Positions 6,620-12,570 of a DNA stretch of 13,540 nt are shown in pieces. Every line of letters begins with the position of its first letter. The first letter of the stretch is position 1. A program made the translations under genes and the position numbers. The notes beneath the pieces are model-generated. The model did no database searches. It was given only the letters and a program-made list of their open reading frames with translations, and was not told the DNA's origin. The stretch is from NCBI GenBank assembly GCA_945889565.1, contig CAMDBZ010000020.1, forward strand, positions 1-13,540. Reading direction: 5' to 3'. The stretch is from Thermoflexus hugenholtzii JAD2 (GTDB lineage: Bacteria > Chloroflexota > Dehalococcoidia > UBA2979).

Positions 6620-7668
6620 TGCGCGACCCTTCCCACGCAGCGCAGTCCGACTCCCCCTCGCCCCCTGCGGGGGAGAGGGGGCCGGGGGGTGAGGGTTCCC
6701 CGCTGGCGCGCCCCCCGCTCGCCCTCAGCACCATGTGGGCGATGCAGCCCCGCTTCCAGCACGACCTCCGCGCCTTCCTCGAACGCACCGCCGAGCTCGG
6801 CTACGACGCCGTCGAGATCAACCACTCGATGGACGCGCAGATGGCCGGCGCCATCCTCGCCGCGCGCGACGTGCTCCCCGTCGCCAGCGTGCACGCCCCC
6901 GCCCCGCTCGAGCGCCACGCCACCGCCGGCTGGAACCGCGAGCTGAACCTCGCCGCCACCGACGAAGCCGAACGCACGCTCGCCGTCGACTACGTGCGCC
7001 GCACGATCGCGCTCGCCGCCGAGGCCGGCGCGAGCCGCGTCGTCGTGCACCTCGGCCACATCGCGCGCGCGCCGTCGAGCCCCGTGCAGCCGTACGACGG
7101 CGAGCGCCGCGTGCGCGCCGCGTGGCCGCGCCGTGACGACGACCCCGCCGCGTGGCGCGACGCCATCGCCACCGCGCAGCGTGACCGCACTGCCGCCGCC
7201 GCCCCCCACCTCGAGGCCGCCACGCGCACCCTCGCCGCCCTCGCCTTCGAGGCCGAGACGCGCGGCATCACGCTCGGCCTCGAGACCCGCCTGCACTACC
7301 ACGAGCTCCCGCTGCCGCACGAGGCCGCCGCGCTGCTCGTGCCGTACCCCGCGCACGTCGCCGGCTACTGGCACGACGTCGGCCACGCCGAGGTGCAGCA
7401 CCGCCTCGGCCTCACCTCGCGCGACGCGTGGTTCGACACGCTCGGCGCGCGCCTCGTCGGCGTGCACCTGCACGACGTCGCCGCGCTCACCGACCACCGC
7501 GCCCCCGGCAACGCCGTCCCGTCAGGCCAGCCCGGCGGGGTCGACTTCGCCTGGCTCGCCGCGCGCATCCCGCCGCACGTCCCCCGCACCCTCGAGATCG
7601 ACCAGCACGAGCCGGACGCCGCCGTCGCGGCCGCCATCGGCGTACTGCGCGCGGCCGGCCTGGCCTAA
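6619..7668 (+). CDS. Sugar phosphate isomerase/epimerase family protein (xylose isomerase-like TIM barrel)
   Basis: This is a TIM-barrel protein of the AP-endonuclease-2/xylose-isomerase-like family; the substrate cannot be told. Seen: first strand LALSTMWAM, helix RTAELGYDAVEINHSM, strand SRVVVHLGHI, and probable metal ligands E222 (LGLETR), D253 and H256 (WHDVGHAE), H285 (VGVHLHDV) and E326 (LEIDQHE). Residues 312-318 (GGVDFAW) match the usual GxxDW-like segment. The start is uncertain. ATG 6733 gives 311 residues but cuts into the first barrel strand. GTG 6619, overlapping the ispG stop (TAGTG), gives 349 residues, with repeat copy B translated as a proline/glycine-rich N-terminal extension. 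A rare CTG at 6703 is a third option. I chose 6619 because the strand must be included. The stop is followed by repeat copy C. Confidence 0.85.
   Translation: MRDPSHAAQSDSPSPPAGERGPGGEGSPLARPPLALSTMWAMQPRFQHDLRAFLERTAELGYDAVEINHSMDAQMAGAILAARDVLPVASVHAPAPLERHATAGWNRELNLAATDEAERTLAVDYVRRTIALAAEAGASRVVVHLGHIARAPSSPVQPYDGERRVRAAWPRRDDDPAAWRDAIATAQRDRTAAAAPHLEAATRTLAALAFEAETRGITLGLETRLHYHELPLPHEAAALLVPYPAHVAGYWHDVGHAEVQHRLGLTSRDAWFDTLGARLVGVHLHDVAALTDHRAPGNAVPSGQPGGVDFAWLAARIPPHVPRTLEIDQHEPDAAVAAAIGVLRAAGLA
6646..6704 (+). repeat. Dispersed GC-rich palindromic repeat, copy B
   Basis: Begins TCCGACTCCCCCTCGCCCC, continues with GCGGGGGAGAGGGGGCCGGG and ends TGAGGGTTCCCCGCT. It sits between the ispG stop and the first recognisable barrel strand of the TIM-barrel gene, and is open in that gene's frame. 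Its 3' end matches copy A rather than C and D. Confidence 0.85.
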
Positions 7669-7678
7669 CGCGCCCAAC

Positions 7679-7738
7679 TCCGACTCCCCCTCGCCCCGCC
7701 CCGCGGGGAGAGGGGGCCGGGGGGTGAGGGCTCCGGCG
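7679..7738 (+). repeat. Dispersed GC-rich palindromic repeat, copy C
   Basis: Begins TCCGACTCCCCCTCGCCCC, contains the self-complementary CCCCGCGGGG centre, then GAGAGGGGGCC and TGAGGGCTCCGGCG. It starts 10 nt after the TIM-barrel stop and ends 65 nt before the next gene. Its 3' end matches copy D. The stem could serve as a transcription terminator or RNA stabiliser, but there is no U-tract. Confidence 0.85.
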
Positions 7739-7756
7739 CGCTCCCGCGAACTCGCC

Positions 7757-7762
7757 TAGACT
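7757..7762 (+). promoter_or_regulatory. Candidate -10 element upstream of the 140-residue hypothetical gene
   Basis: TAGACT lies 41 nt upstream of ATG 7804, just after repeat copy C. Initiation about 7 nt downstream would give a leader of roughly 35 nt, consistent with this gene having a strong Shine-Dalgarno site, unlike the leaderless units. No clear -35 is seen. Confidence 0.35.
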
Positions 7763-7793
7763 GCGCCCGCTCGAACGCCAACTACGACACGAC

Positions 7794-7798
7794 GGAGG
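7794..7798 (+). promoter_or_regulatory. Shine-Dalgarno site for the 140-residue hypothetical gene
   Basis: GGAGG ends 5 nt before ATG 7804 and fixes that start codon. It is one of the few strong ribosome-binding sites in the window. Confidence 0.7.
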
Positions 7799-7803
7799 CC
7801 CCC

Positions 7804-8226
7804 ATGCCAGGCACCACACTCACCGCCCTCGGCCAGGGCGGTGACTGGGTACAGACCGACTGGATGTCGAACGCGCTGCGCTACGCCACGCGCGCGCACC
7901 TGCGCCGCCTCGAGCTGCTCTTCGGCCAGCCCATCGATTGCGGCATGGCGCTCCAGAATGAGGCCGCGCGCCGGCTGGAGGTCGCCGTCGTCACGCGCGG
8001 CTGGCTGCTCGGGCTCACCATCTCCGGCGAGACCGTCGAGAGCGCGTCGCTGCGCGCGGACGAGCTCGTCTCCGTCGTGCTCACCGAGCCCGCCGCCGGC
8101 GGCCTCACGCTCCGCCTCGACACCCGCTCCGGCGCGCGCATGCTCTGGTCCGCCGCGGATCGCGACGCCTCCGACGCCCTCTTCGCCTTCGCCGACAAGC
8201 TCCACCGCGCCCTCGCGACGCGGTAG
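7804..8226 (+). CDS. Hypothetical protein, 140 residues
   Basis: I do not recognise this family. The protein is soluble, with no signal peptide or membrane helix. It starts with about 15 polar/glycine residues, then an apparent helix (SNALRYATRAHLRRLELLFG). A stretch of alternating beta-like segments follows (RRLEVAVVTRGWLLGLTI, ADELVSVVLTEP, GGLTLRLDTRSGARML), and a C-terminal helix ends it (DASDALFAFADKLHRALA). Strands followed by one closing helix recall a PH-like fold, but this is only a shape argument. Evidence that it is real: GGAGG 5 nt before ATG, a TAGACT hexamer upstream, and composition like the neighbouring core genes. It lies convergent to the minus-strand membrane gene; the two stop codons share one 12-bp palindrome. 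Confidence 0.75.
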   Translation: MPGTTLTALGQGGDWVQTDWMSNALRYATRAHLRRLELLFGQPIDCGMALQNEAARRLEVAVVTRGWLLGLTISGETVESASLRADELVSVVLTEPAAGGLTLRLDTRSGARMLWSAADRDASDALFAFADKLHRALATR

Positions 8227-8234
8227 CGCGCTAC
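8223..8234. repeat. 12-bp perfect palindrome joining two convergent stop codons
   Basis: GTAGCGCGCTAC is its own reverse complement and contains the TAG stops of the genes at 7804-8226 (+) and 8231-8845 (-). It could pair two converging transcripts or act as a compact bidirectional end signal, but it has no loop or U-tract. Confidence 0.5.
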
Positions 8235-8845
8235 TCGCAGAACGCCGGTACCGACCGCGCGACGCGTACGAGCATCGCTCCGAGCGCCTCCTCCCCCACC
8301 ACCGGTTCGACACGCCCTGTGAGCGCAAGCGCATTCACTCGCTCGCGCGTCTCGTCGTCCACTGCTGCATACAGCCGCAGCTCAAGCCCGCACATCAGCC
8401 ACGTCAGCACGACATCTCGCCCACCGGGTCTCGTTCGCGCCCACAAACGCCCCGAGGTGCCTTGCAGCTCGACCACGGCGGCGTCCGTGGCTCGTGCTTC
8501 CAGGTCTCGTTCCTTCGATTGCACGAAGATCACTTGGACCCAGCCCGGGCCGATGAAGAAGAACGTCAGCGTCCCGGAACCTCGCGTCCCGCGTGCCAGC
8601 CCCACCACTCGGAGGCGGTACCCGAACGGGACGTACGACGGCACGAGCCCAGGATGCGACGCCTCACGCTCCAGTTCAGCGATGTCCGCTGCCGCGCGCT
8701 GATCGCCGTTCGCGCTCCAGCTTTCGAACGTCGTCACCTGCATTCCGTACCAGAGTCCGCGGCGAGGCTCGCCCGCCGACAGCACGATCAACGCCACGCA
8801 CACGGCGACGACGGCAACCGCGCGCATCGCGGGCGTCGTGCGCAC
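8231..8845 (-). CDS. Membrane-anchored protein with DUF4367-like extracytoplasmic domain
   Basis: The 204-residue product has a hydrophobic N-terminal segment at about residues 8-25 (RAVAVVAVCVALIVLSA), acting as signal or anchor. A linker and a beta-rich outer domain follow: LVPSYVPFGYRLRVVGLA, SGTLTFFFIGPGWVQVIFVQ and RDVVLTWLMCGLELRLYA, then a helix ETRERVNALA. This order (P-x-x-P-x-GY, a Q-containing strand, a W/G strand pair, a short closing helix) resembles DUF4367 domains found at the outer ends of anti-sigma factors and other single-pass proteins; the match is by eye. GTG 8845 overlaps the zinc-finger gene's stop (TAGTG on the minus strand); ATG 8827 gives 198 residues and is a good alternative. 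The long open frame further upstream on this strand is only antisense to proS. It is probably translated together with the zinc-finger gene. Confidence 0.75.
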   Translation of the reverse strand: MRTTPAMRAVAVVAVCVALIVLSAGEPRRGLWYGMQVTTFESWSANGDQRAAADIAELEREASHPGLVPSYVPFGYRLRVVGLARGTRGSGTLTFFFIGPGWVQVIFVQSKERDLEARATDAAVVELQGTSGRLWARTRPGGRDVVLTWLMCGLELRLYAAVDDETRERVNALALTGRVEPVVGEEALGAMLVRVARSVPAFCE

Positions 8846-8994
8846 TACCCCTCGTAGTCCTTGTGCACGAACTCCGCGTCGTGCCGCTCGCGACATTCGA
8901 TGCACACCGGATGCGCGCACGCCGTGCACGCCTCGCGCGTCGCGCGCAAGCAATGCACACACCGCCCCGCGTACGGCGCCTCCCGGTACGGCAT
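8845..8994 (-). CDS. B-box-like zinc finger miniprotein, 49 residues
   Basis: This short gene encodes 49 residues with a complete cross-brace zinc-finger pattern. Ligands are C12-x2-C15-x7-C23-x2-C26-x4-C31-x2-C34-x3-H38-x5-H44, the spacing of a B-box type 1 domain. The segment ACTACAHPVCIECRERH also resembles the bacterial B-box proteins, which normally carry this finger at the N-terminus of a membrane protein. Here it is a separate gene, and its stop overlaps the GTG of the following membrane-protein gene. The start is supported by TAGGCT 6 nt upstream of ATG, a leaderless arrangement. Eight well-placed ligands in 49 residues make chance very unlikely. The role is unknown; B-box fingers usually mediate protein-protein contact. 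A rubredoxin-like or LIM-like alternative fits the spacing less well. Confidence 0.78.
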   Translation of the reverse strand: MPYREAPYAGRCVHCLRATREACTACAHPVCIECRERHDAEFVHKDYEG

Positions 8995-9000
8995 CCGTCG

Positions 9001-9006
9001 AGCCTA
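9001..9006 (-). promoter_or_regulatory. -10 element of a probable leaderless promoter for the zinc-finger gene
   Basis: On the minus strand TAGGCT is followed by CGACGG and then ATG. The 6-nt spacing is identical to that at the SIR2-like gene, ispG and proS. No AGGAGG-like sequence is present. Confidence 0.55.
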
Positions 9007-9035
9007 CCGCACCGCGTCGAGGTTCGACGCGCCGC

Positions 9036-9117
9036 TCCGACTCCCCCTCGCCCCGCGGAGCGGGGAGAGGGGGCCGGGGGGTGAGGGCTCCGGCGGGCCC
9101 GGGGGTGAGGGTCCCCC
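9036..9117 (+). repeat. Dispersed GC-rich palindromic repeat, copy D with a duplicated 3' half-unit
   Basis: Begins TCCGACTCCCCCTCGCCCC, has the centre GCGGAGCGGGG, then GAGAGGGGGCC and TGAGGGCTCCGGCG like copy C. A second partial unit (GGGCCCGGGGGTGAGGG, 9095-9111) follows directly, so the 3' half is tandemly repeated. It fills the divergent gap between the zinc-finger gene and proS and ends 28 nt before the proS start. Confidence 0.85.
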
Positions 9118-9133
9118 TTCCGCCCGCCCCCGC

Positions 9134-9139
9134 TACACT
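9134..9139 (+). promoter_or_regulatory. -10 element of a probable leaderless promoter for proS
   Basis: TACACT is followed by CCCCCT and ATG at 9146. The spacing and the C-run are nearly the same as at ispG. There is no ribosome-binding site. The hexamer lies just beyond repeat copy D. Confidence 0.6.
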
Positions 9140-9145
9140 CCCCCT

Positions 9146-10945
9146 ATGCGCATGTCCCGCTTCTTCGGCCGCACCCTTCGCGAAGCCCCCGCCGACGCCG
9201 AGACCGCCAGCCACCGGCTGCTGCTCCGCTCCGGCTGCATCGACCAGCTCATGGCCGGCGTCTACACCTACCTCCCCCTCGGCTGGCGCGTGAAGCGCCG
9301 CGTCGAGCAGATCATCCGCGACGAGATGGATCGCGCCGGCGCGCTCGAAATCCACATGCCCGCCATCCAGCCGCTCGACCTCTGGGAGCGCTCCGGCCGC
9401 GCGCAGGGCTTCGGCGACGTGCTCTTCCGCCTGCACGACCAGCGCGACCGCGCCCTCGTGCTCGCCCCCACGCACGAGGAAGTTGTCACGCAGCTCTTCG
9501 CCGGCCACGCCCGCTCCTACCGCGACCTCCCGGTCACGCTCTACCAGCTCCAGACCAAGTTCCGCGACGAGGCGCGCCCGCGCGGCGGCCTGGTGCGCGT
9601 GCGCGAGTTCACGATGAAGGACGCCTACTCCTTCGACCTCGACGACGCCGGTCTCGACGTGTCGTACGACGCGATGTTCGCCGCCTACCGCCGCATCTTC
9701 GACCGCTGCGGCGTCCCCACCATCCCCGTCGAGGCCGACTCCGGCGCCATCGGCGGCAAAGGCTCGCAAGAGTTCATGTTCCTCACCGACACCGGCGAAG
9801 ACGTGATCGTGCGCTGCGACGTCTGCGGCTACGCCGCCAACACCGAGAAAGCCGAGTTCGCGCGCCCCCCCGCCGCCTCCGCGCCCGATGAGCAGCCGCT
9901 CGCCATCGAGCCCGTCGACACGCCCGACACGCCGACCATCGACGCGCTCGCAGCGCTGCTCGGCATCCCCGCCGCGCGCACCGCGAAGGCCGTGCTCTAC
10001 ATGGCGACGGACCCGCACGACGCGGCGTCGCCCGCGCAGCCCGTGTTCGCCGTCGTGCGCGGCGACCTGCAGGTCAACGAGATCAAGCTGCGCAACCTGC
10101 TCGGCGGCCCCGACCTCCGCGCGATGACCGCCGACGAGGCGCGCGCGCACGGCATCGAGCCCGGCTACGCGTCACCGATCGGCGTCGACGCGCCCGCAGC
10201 GCCAGGCGCTGCCGCTCGTGCGACACTGCGCGTCGTCGCCGACACCTCCATCGCGGACTCCCCCAACCTCGTCGCCGGCGCCAACGTCGCCGGTCGCCAC
10301 CTCCGCAACACCAACCACGGCCGCGACTGGACCGCCACCGACGTCGCCGACATCGCCCTCGCCGAAGCCGGTCACGCGTGCGCGCGCTGCACCCTCCGTG
10401 AAGCAGGGGCCGGCACCACGCCCCCCGGTACGCTACGCGCCGCGCGCGGCATCGAGATGGGCCACGTCTTCCGCCTCGGCCGCCTCTACGCCGAGACCTT
10501 CGAGGCGCGCGTGCTCGACGACGCCGGGGAGCAGCGCGTCCCCGTCATGGGCTGCTACGGCATCGGCGTCGACCGCATCATCGCCGCCGTCGTCGAAGCG
10601 CATCACGACGAACGCGGCATCGCCTGGCCCCCCGCGGTCGCGCCCTTCGACCTGCACCTCGTCGTGCTCGGCGCCCAGCGCGACCCCGCCCTCGCCGCCG
10701 ACGCCGACACCCTGCACGCTGAGCTCCAAGCCGCCGGCCTCACCGTCCTCTACGACGACCGCGACGAATCTCCTGGCGTGAAGTTCGCCGACGCCGACCT
10801 CATCGGCGCCCCCCTCCGCCTCACCATCTCCCCCCGCAACGCCAAAGCCGCCGTCGTCGAGCTCGCGCGCCGCGAGGGCGGCGGCGAGCCGGAGCTCGTG
10901 CCGCGGGATGAGGTTGTCCGGCGCGTGATGCCGCTGCGCGGTTGA
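9146..10945 (+). CDS. proS: Prolyl-tRNA synthetase (bacterial type, with editing domain)
   Basis: This class II synthetase charges tRNA-Pro. The protein has 599 residues, slightly longer than the usual 565-575 of the bacterial type. The catalytic core shows RLLLRSGCIDQLMAGVYTYLPLG, PTHEEVVT (residues 108-115), motif 2 TKFRDEARPRGGLVRVREF (from residue 137) and motif 3 GCYGIGVDR (472-477 for GIGVDR). The inserted editing (YbaK-like) domain covers about residues 255-410; K281 in RTAKAVLY lines up with the editing-site lysine of E. coli (K279). Two CxxC pairs (CDVC and CARC) flank the insert. The C-terminal anticodon-binding domain runs from PFDLHLVVLG to the end. The frame is open upstream, but the core homology and the TACACT-N6-ATG arrangement fix ATG 9146; ATG 9152 is an alternative. 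Related genomes place proS directly after ispG; here four accessory genes intervene. Confidence 0.96.
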   Translation: MRMSRFFGRTLREAPADAETASHRLLLRSGCIDQLMAGVYTYLPLGWRVKRRVEQIIRDEMDRAGALEIHMPAIQPLDLWERSGRAQGFGDVLFRLHDQRDRALVLAPTHEEVVTQLFAGHARSYRDLPVTLYQLQTKFRDEARPRGGLVRVREFTMKDAYSFDLDDAGLDVSYDAMFAAYRRIFDRCGVPTIPVEADSGAIGGKGSQEFMFLTDTGEDVIVRCDVCGYAANTEKAEFARPPAASAPDEQPLAIEPVDTPDTPTIDALAALLGIPAARTAKAVLYMATDPHDAASPAQPVFAVVRGDLQVNEIKLRNLLGGPDLRAMTADEARAHGIEPGYASPIGVDAPAAPGAAARATLRVVADTSIADSPNLVAGANVAGRHLRNTNHGRDWTATDVADIALAEAGHACARCTLREAGAGTTPPGTLRAARGIEMGHVFRLGRLYAETFEARVLDDAGEQRVPVMGCYGIGVDRIIAAVVEAHHDERGIAWPPAVAPFDLHLVVLGAQRDPALAADADTLHAELQAAGLTVLYDDRDESPGVKFADADLIGAPLRLTISPRNAKAAVVELARREGGGEPELVPRDEVVRRVMPLRG

Positions 10946-10964
10946 TACGGGCAACCAGGCGCAG
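10934..10964. terminator. Hairpin between convergent proS and membrane-protein gene
   Basis: CTGCGC-GGTTG (10934-10944) pairs with CAACC (10952-10956) and, after a 2-nt AG bulge, GCGCAG (10959-10964), leaving a 7-nt loop. It spans the 20-nt gap and the end of proS, where a bidirectional terminator would be expected. No T-run follows on either strand, so termination efficiency is uncertain. Confidence 0.5.
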
Positions 10965-10965
10965 C

Positions 10966-11583
10966 TCACTCGTCCTGTCGGAGCATCGACTCGATCATCG
11001 CAAACGCGGCTTCCTTGCCCGGGAACGGTCCGCCCTCGAATGTAATCACCCGATCAAAGAGCTTCGACCGTACCAAAATCTGCAACCGGGGCACGGACGG
11101 GTCCGAGCTCAACCGGATCGGCTCTCCCGACCACCAAACCGACGCGCCTGAAGCCGATGTATCGGTTGGGGGCAGGTTCGGCGGAATGTTGAGCGTATGA
11201 GCGGCTGTCTGAGAGACCGAAAACGATGACGCCGTCTCCGACACATGGCGGTACGCAAAACTGACCCCGGCACCTGGCCGCGCAGCCGTGGGGAGCCGAG
11301 TATCAACATACGCGAGATAGTAGTCGTCGTATGGGAGCTCGGTCGGCAACGCCATCCGAAACCCCGCCCGAGCTTCTGCGGCCCTCACCGCCTCCTCGGG
11401 CGTGCCGGTCGCGACGTCGACGCCTGCCTCGCGGATAACTACCAGTGGTGGTGGACCTCCTCGTGTCAGTACGAGGATGCCCACCACCACCGCGCACAAC
11501 GGAGGCAGGACGCCGAGCCCGACCCACACGACCACGGCTCGTAGCCTTCGCCTGCTGAGCTGCGGCGTCACTGCCCTCGTCAC
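10966..11583 (-). CDS. Single-pass membrane protein with DUF4367-like extracytoplasmic domain
   Basis: The 205-residue product has a basic N-terminus (SRRRLR) and one membrane helix at about residues 15-40 (AVVVWVGLGVLPPLCAVVVG). A linker with TPEEAVRAAEARAGFRMALP (61-80) follows, then PTELPYDDYYLAYVDT, a beta stretch VSFAYRHVSETASSFSVSQT, a Pro/Thr-rich loop and a closing helix KEAAFAMIESMLRQ. The layout (helix, P-x-x-LP, Q-containing strand, final short helix ending ESM/L) resembles DUF4367-type outer domains, by eye only. The GTG start lies 3 nt after the stop of the upstream 308-residue membrane gene, so the two are surely one transcript; GTG 11571 is an alternative. Its base composition is less GC-rich than proS. 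It converges on proS with a hairpin between. Function unknown. Confidence 0.75.
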   Translation of the reverse strand: MTRAVTPQLSRRRLRAVVVWVGLGVLPPLCAVVVGILVLTRGGPPPLVVIREAGVDVATGTPEEAVRAAEARAGFRMALPTELPYDDYYLAYVDTRLPTAARPGAGVSFAYRHVSETASSFSVSQTAAHTLNIPPNLPPTDTSASGASVWWSGEPIRLSSDPSVPRLQILVRSKLFDRVITFEGGPFPGKEAAFAMIESMLRQDE

Positions 11584-11586
11584 GCG

Positions 11587-12513
11587 TTACCGCGGAATCG
11601 CGATCAGCACCGTGGCGCCGTCGGATAGTTCCAGTGCAGACAGCCGCGCCGCCACGTCACCGCCAGACGCCTTGAGCGCGTCAGGCACCCGCACTCGCAA
11701 GCGCAGCACCAACTGCGAGGGCGTGGTCGCGGCGTTCGATGAATCGAACGTAAGCTCGAAGCTGCGAAGGCCTTCGCCGAACCCGCTTCTGCCGCGGTTG
11801 ATCCGGATTTCCGATCCGTCGCCCAGAATCAACGTGGACATAGCCAGGTCCAGAGACTGAATCGACTCCCGGGAGAACCCCTCCAGCTCGCCCTGCACGA
11901 CAACGAATCCCTCGTCGCGCACGATCGAGTTGACCAACGCGAACCCAGGACCGAACTCACGACGTTCGTTCACCGCCGTGCGAACCGCATCTCCACGCAT
12001 AGGCTTGAGCTCAGTGACGATCGCAGCCTTGCCTCGAACCGTAGCGCTGTCGAGCCCTGGTCCCGCAACGCGATCAAGCGTCAGCCCGAGCCCATTCACT
12101 TCCGCCACGCCTCGGCCGCTTGCTACGGTCGCCGAGCCTGGGAACCGTAGCGTGAGCACGCGCCCGTCGATGGCACCGCCCGCCTCGAAGTGGCGCGCAC
12201 CAGCGCTATCGATGAGAAACGATGGCCCTGCGTACGCGACGTACGCGCCCAGATCCTCCCGGCCCGTGACGGTCACACGCACGACCGTCTCCCCAGCCGA
12301 CATCTCCACCGCGGTCACGCGCGCCGTGATCCCCGGTGCAATAGTGCTCACCTCGCTCGGGGCTTGTGCTGCGATGAGAAGCGGAGCGGGTGCCGGAGGG
12401 CCCGCACCTGCGATGCCGGTCGCTGCAATGACGGCGGCGATCCCGATCCAGAGCAGCGCCCATGGCAATAACGGTCGAGCGCGGAACCTCGAGATGACTA
12501 GTCCAGACGGCAT
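11587..12513 (-). CDS. Single-pass membrane protein with large extracytoplasmic beta-rich region, unknown function
   Basis: I do not recognise this 308-residue family. One membrane helix lies at about residues 15-36 (LLPWALLWIGIAAVIAATGI) after a short basic N-terminus. A Pro/Ala linker follows, then alternating short strands through to the end (GITARVTAVEMSAGETVVRV, ARHFEAGGAIDGRVLTLRFP, then EGFVVVQGELEGFS, MSTLILGDGSEIRI and SQLVLRLRVRVPD). This suggests two or more beta-sandwich-like outer domains, recalling the Ig-like outer parts of anti-sigma-factor-type proteins. There are no cysteines in the outer region. AAGGA about 7 nt before ATG 12513 supports the start. It lies 57 nt after the secreted-protein gene and 3 nt before the next membrane gene, so all three are probably one operon. 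The plus-strand open frames here (for example 11930-12574) lack protein-like character. Confidence 0.75.
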   Translation of the reverse strand: MPSGLVISRFRARPLLPWALLWIGIAAVIAATGIAGAGPPAPAPLLIAAQAPSEVSTIAPGITARVTAVEMSAGETVVRVTVTGREDLGAYVAYAGPSFLIDSAGARHFEAGGAIDGRVLTLRFPGSATVASGRGVAEVNGLGLTLDRVAGPGLDSATVRGKAAIVTELKPMRGDAVRTAVNERREFGPGFALVNSIVRDEGFVVVQGELEGFSRESIQSLDLAMSTLILGDGSEIRINRGRSGFGEGLRSFELTFDSSNAATTPSQLVLRLRVRVPDALKASGGDVAARLSALELSDGATVLIAIPR

Positions 12514-12570
12514 CGTGAGTCCTTGCTTTCGTCGTCTCTTGAGTGAATGGACGGTCGACCGGAATGAACG

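Noticed and set aside
6616..7497. Minus-strand 293-codon frame opposite the TIM-barrel gene
   Set aside because: Shadow frame rich in Gly, Val, Arg and Glu with no motif. The plus strand carries the metal-ligand pattern.
8846..10150. Long minus-strand open frame running through proS and continuous with the 204-residue membrane gene
   Set aside because: It is antisense to proS, a clear synthetase, and is Gly/Ala/Val/Glu-rich shadow sequence produced by C-ending codons. Only the part from 8845 down has a signal-like N-terminus and protein character.
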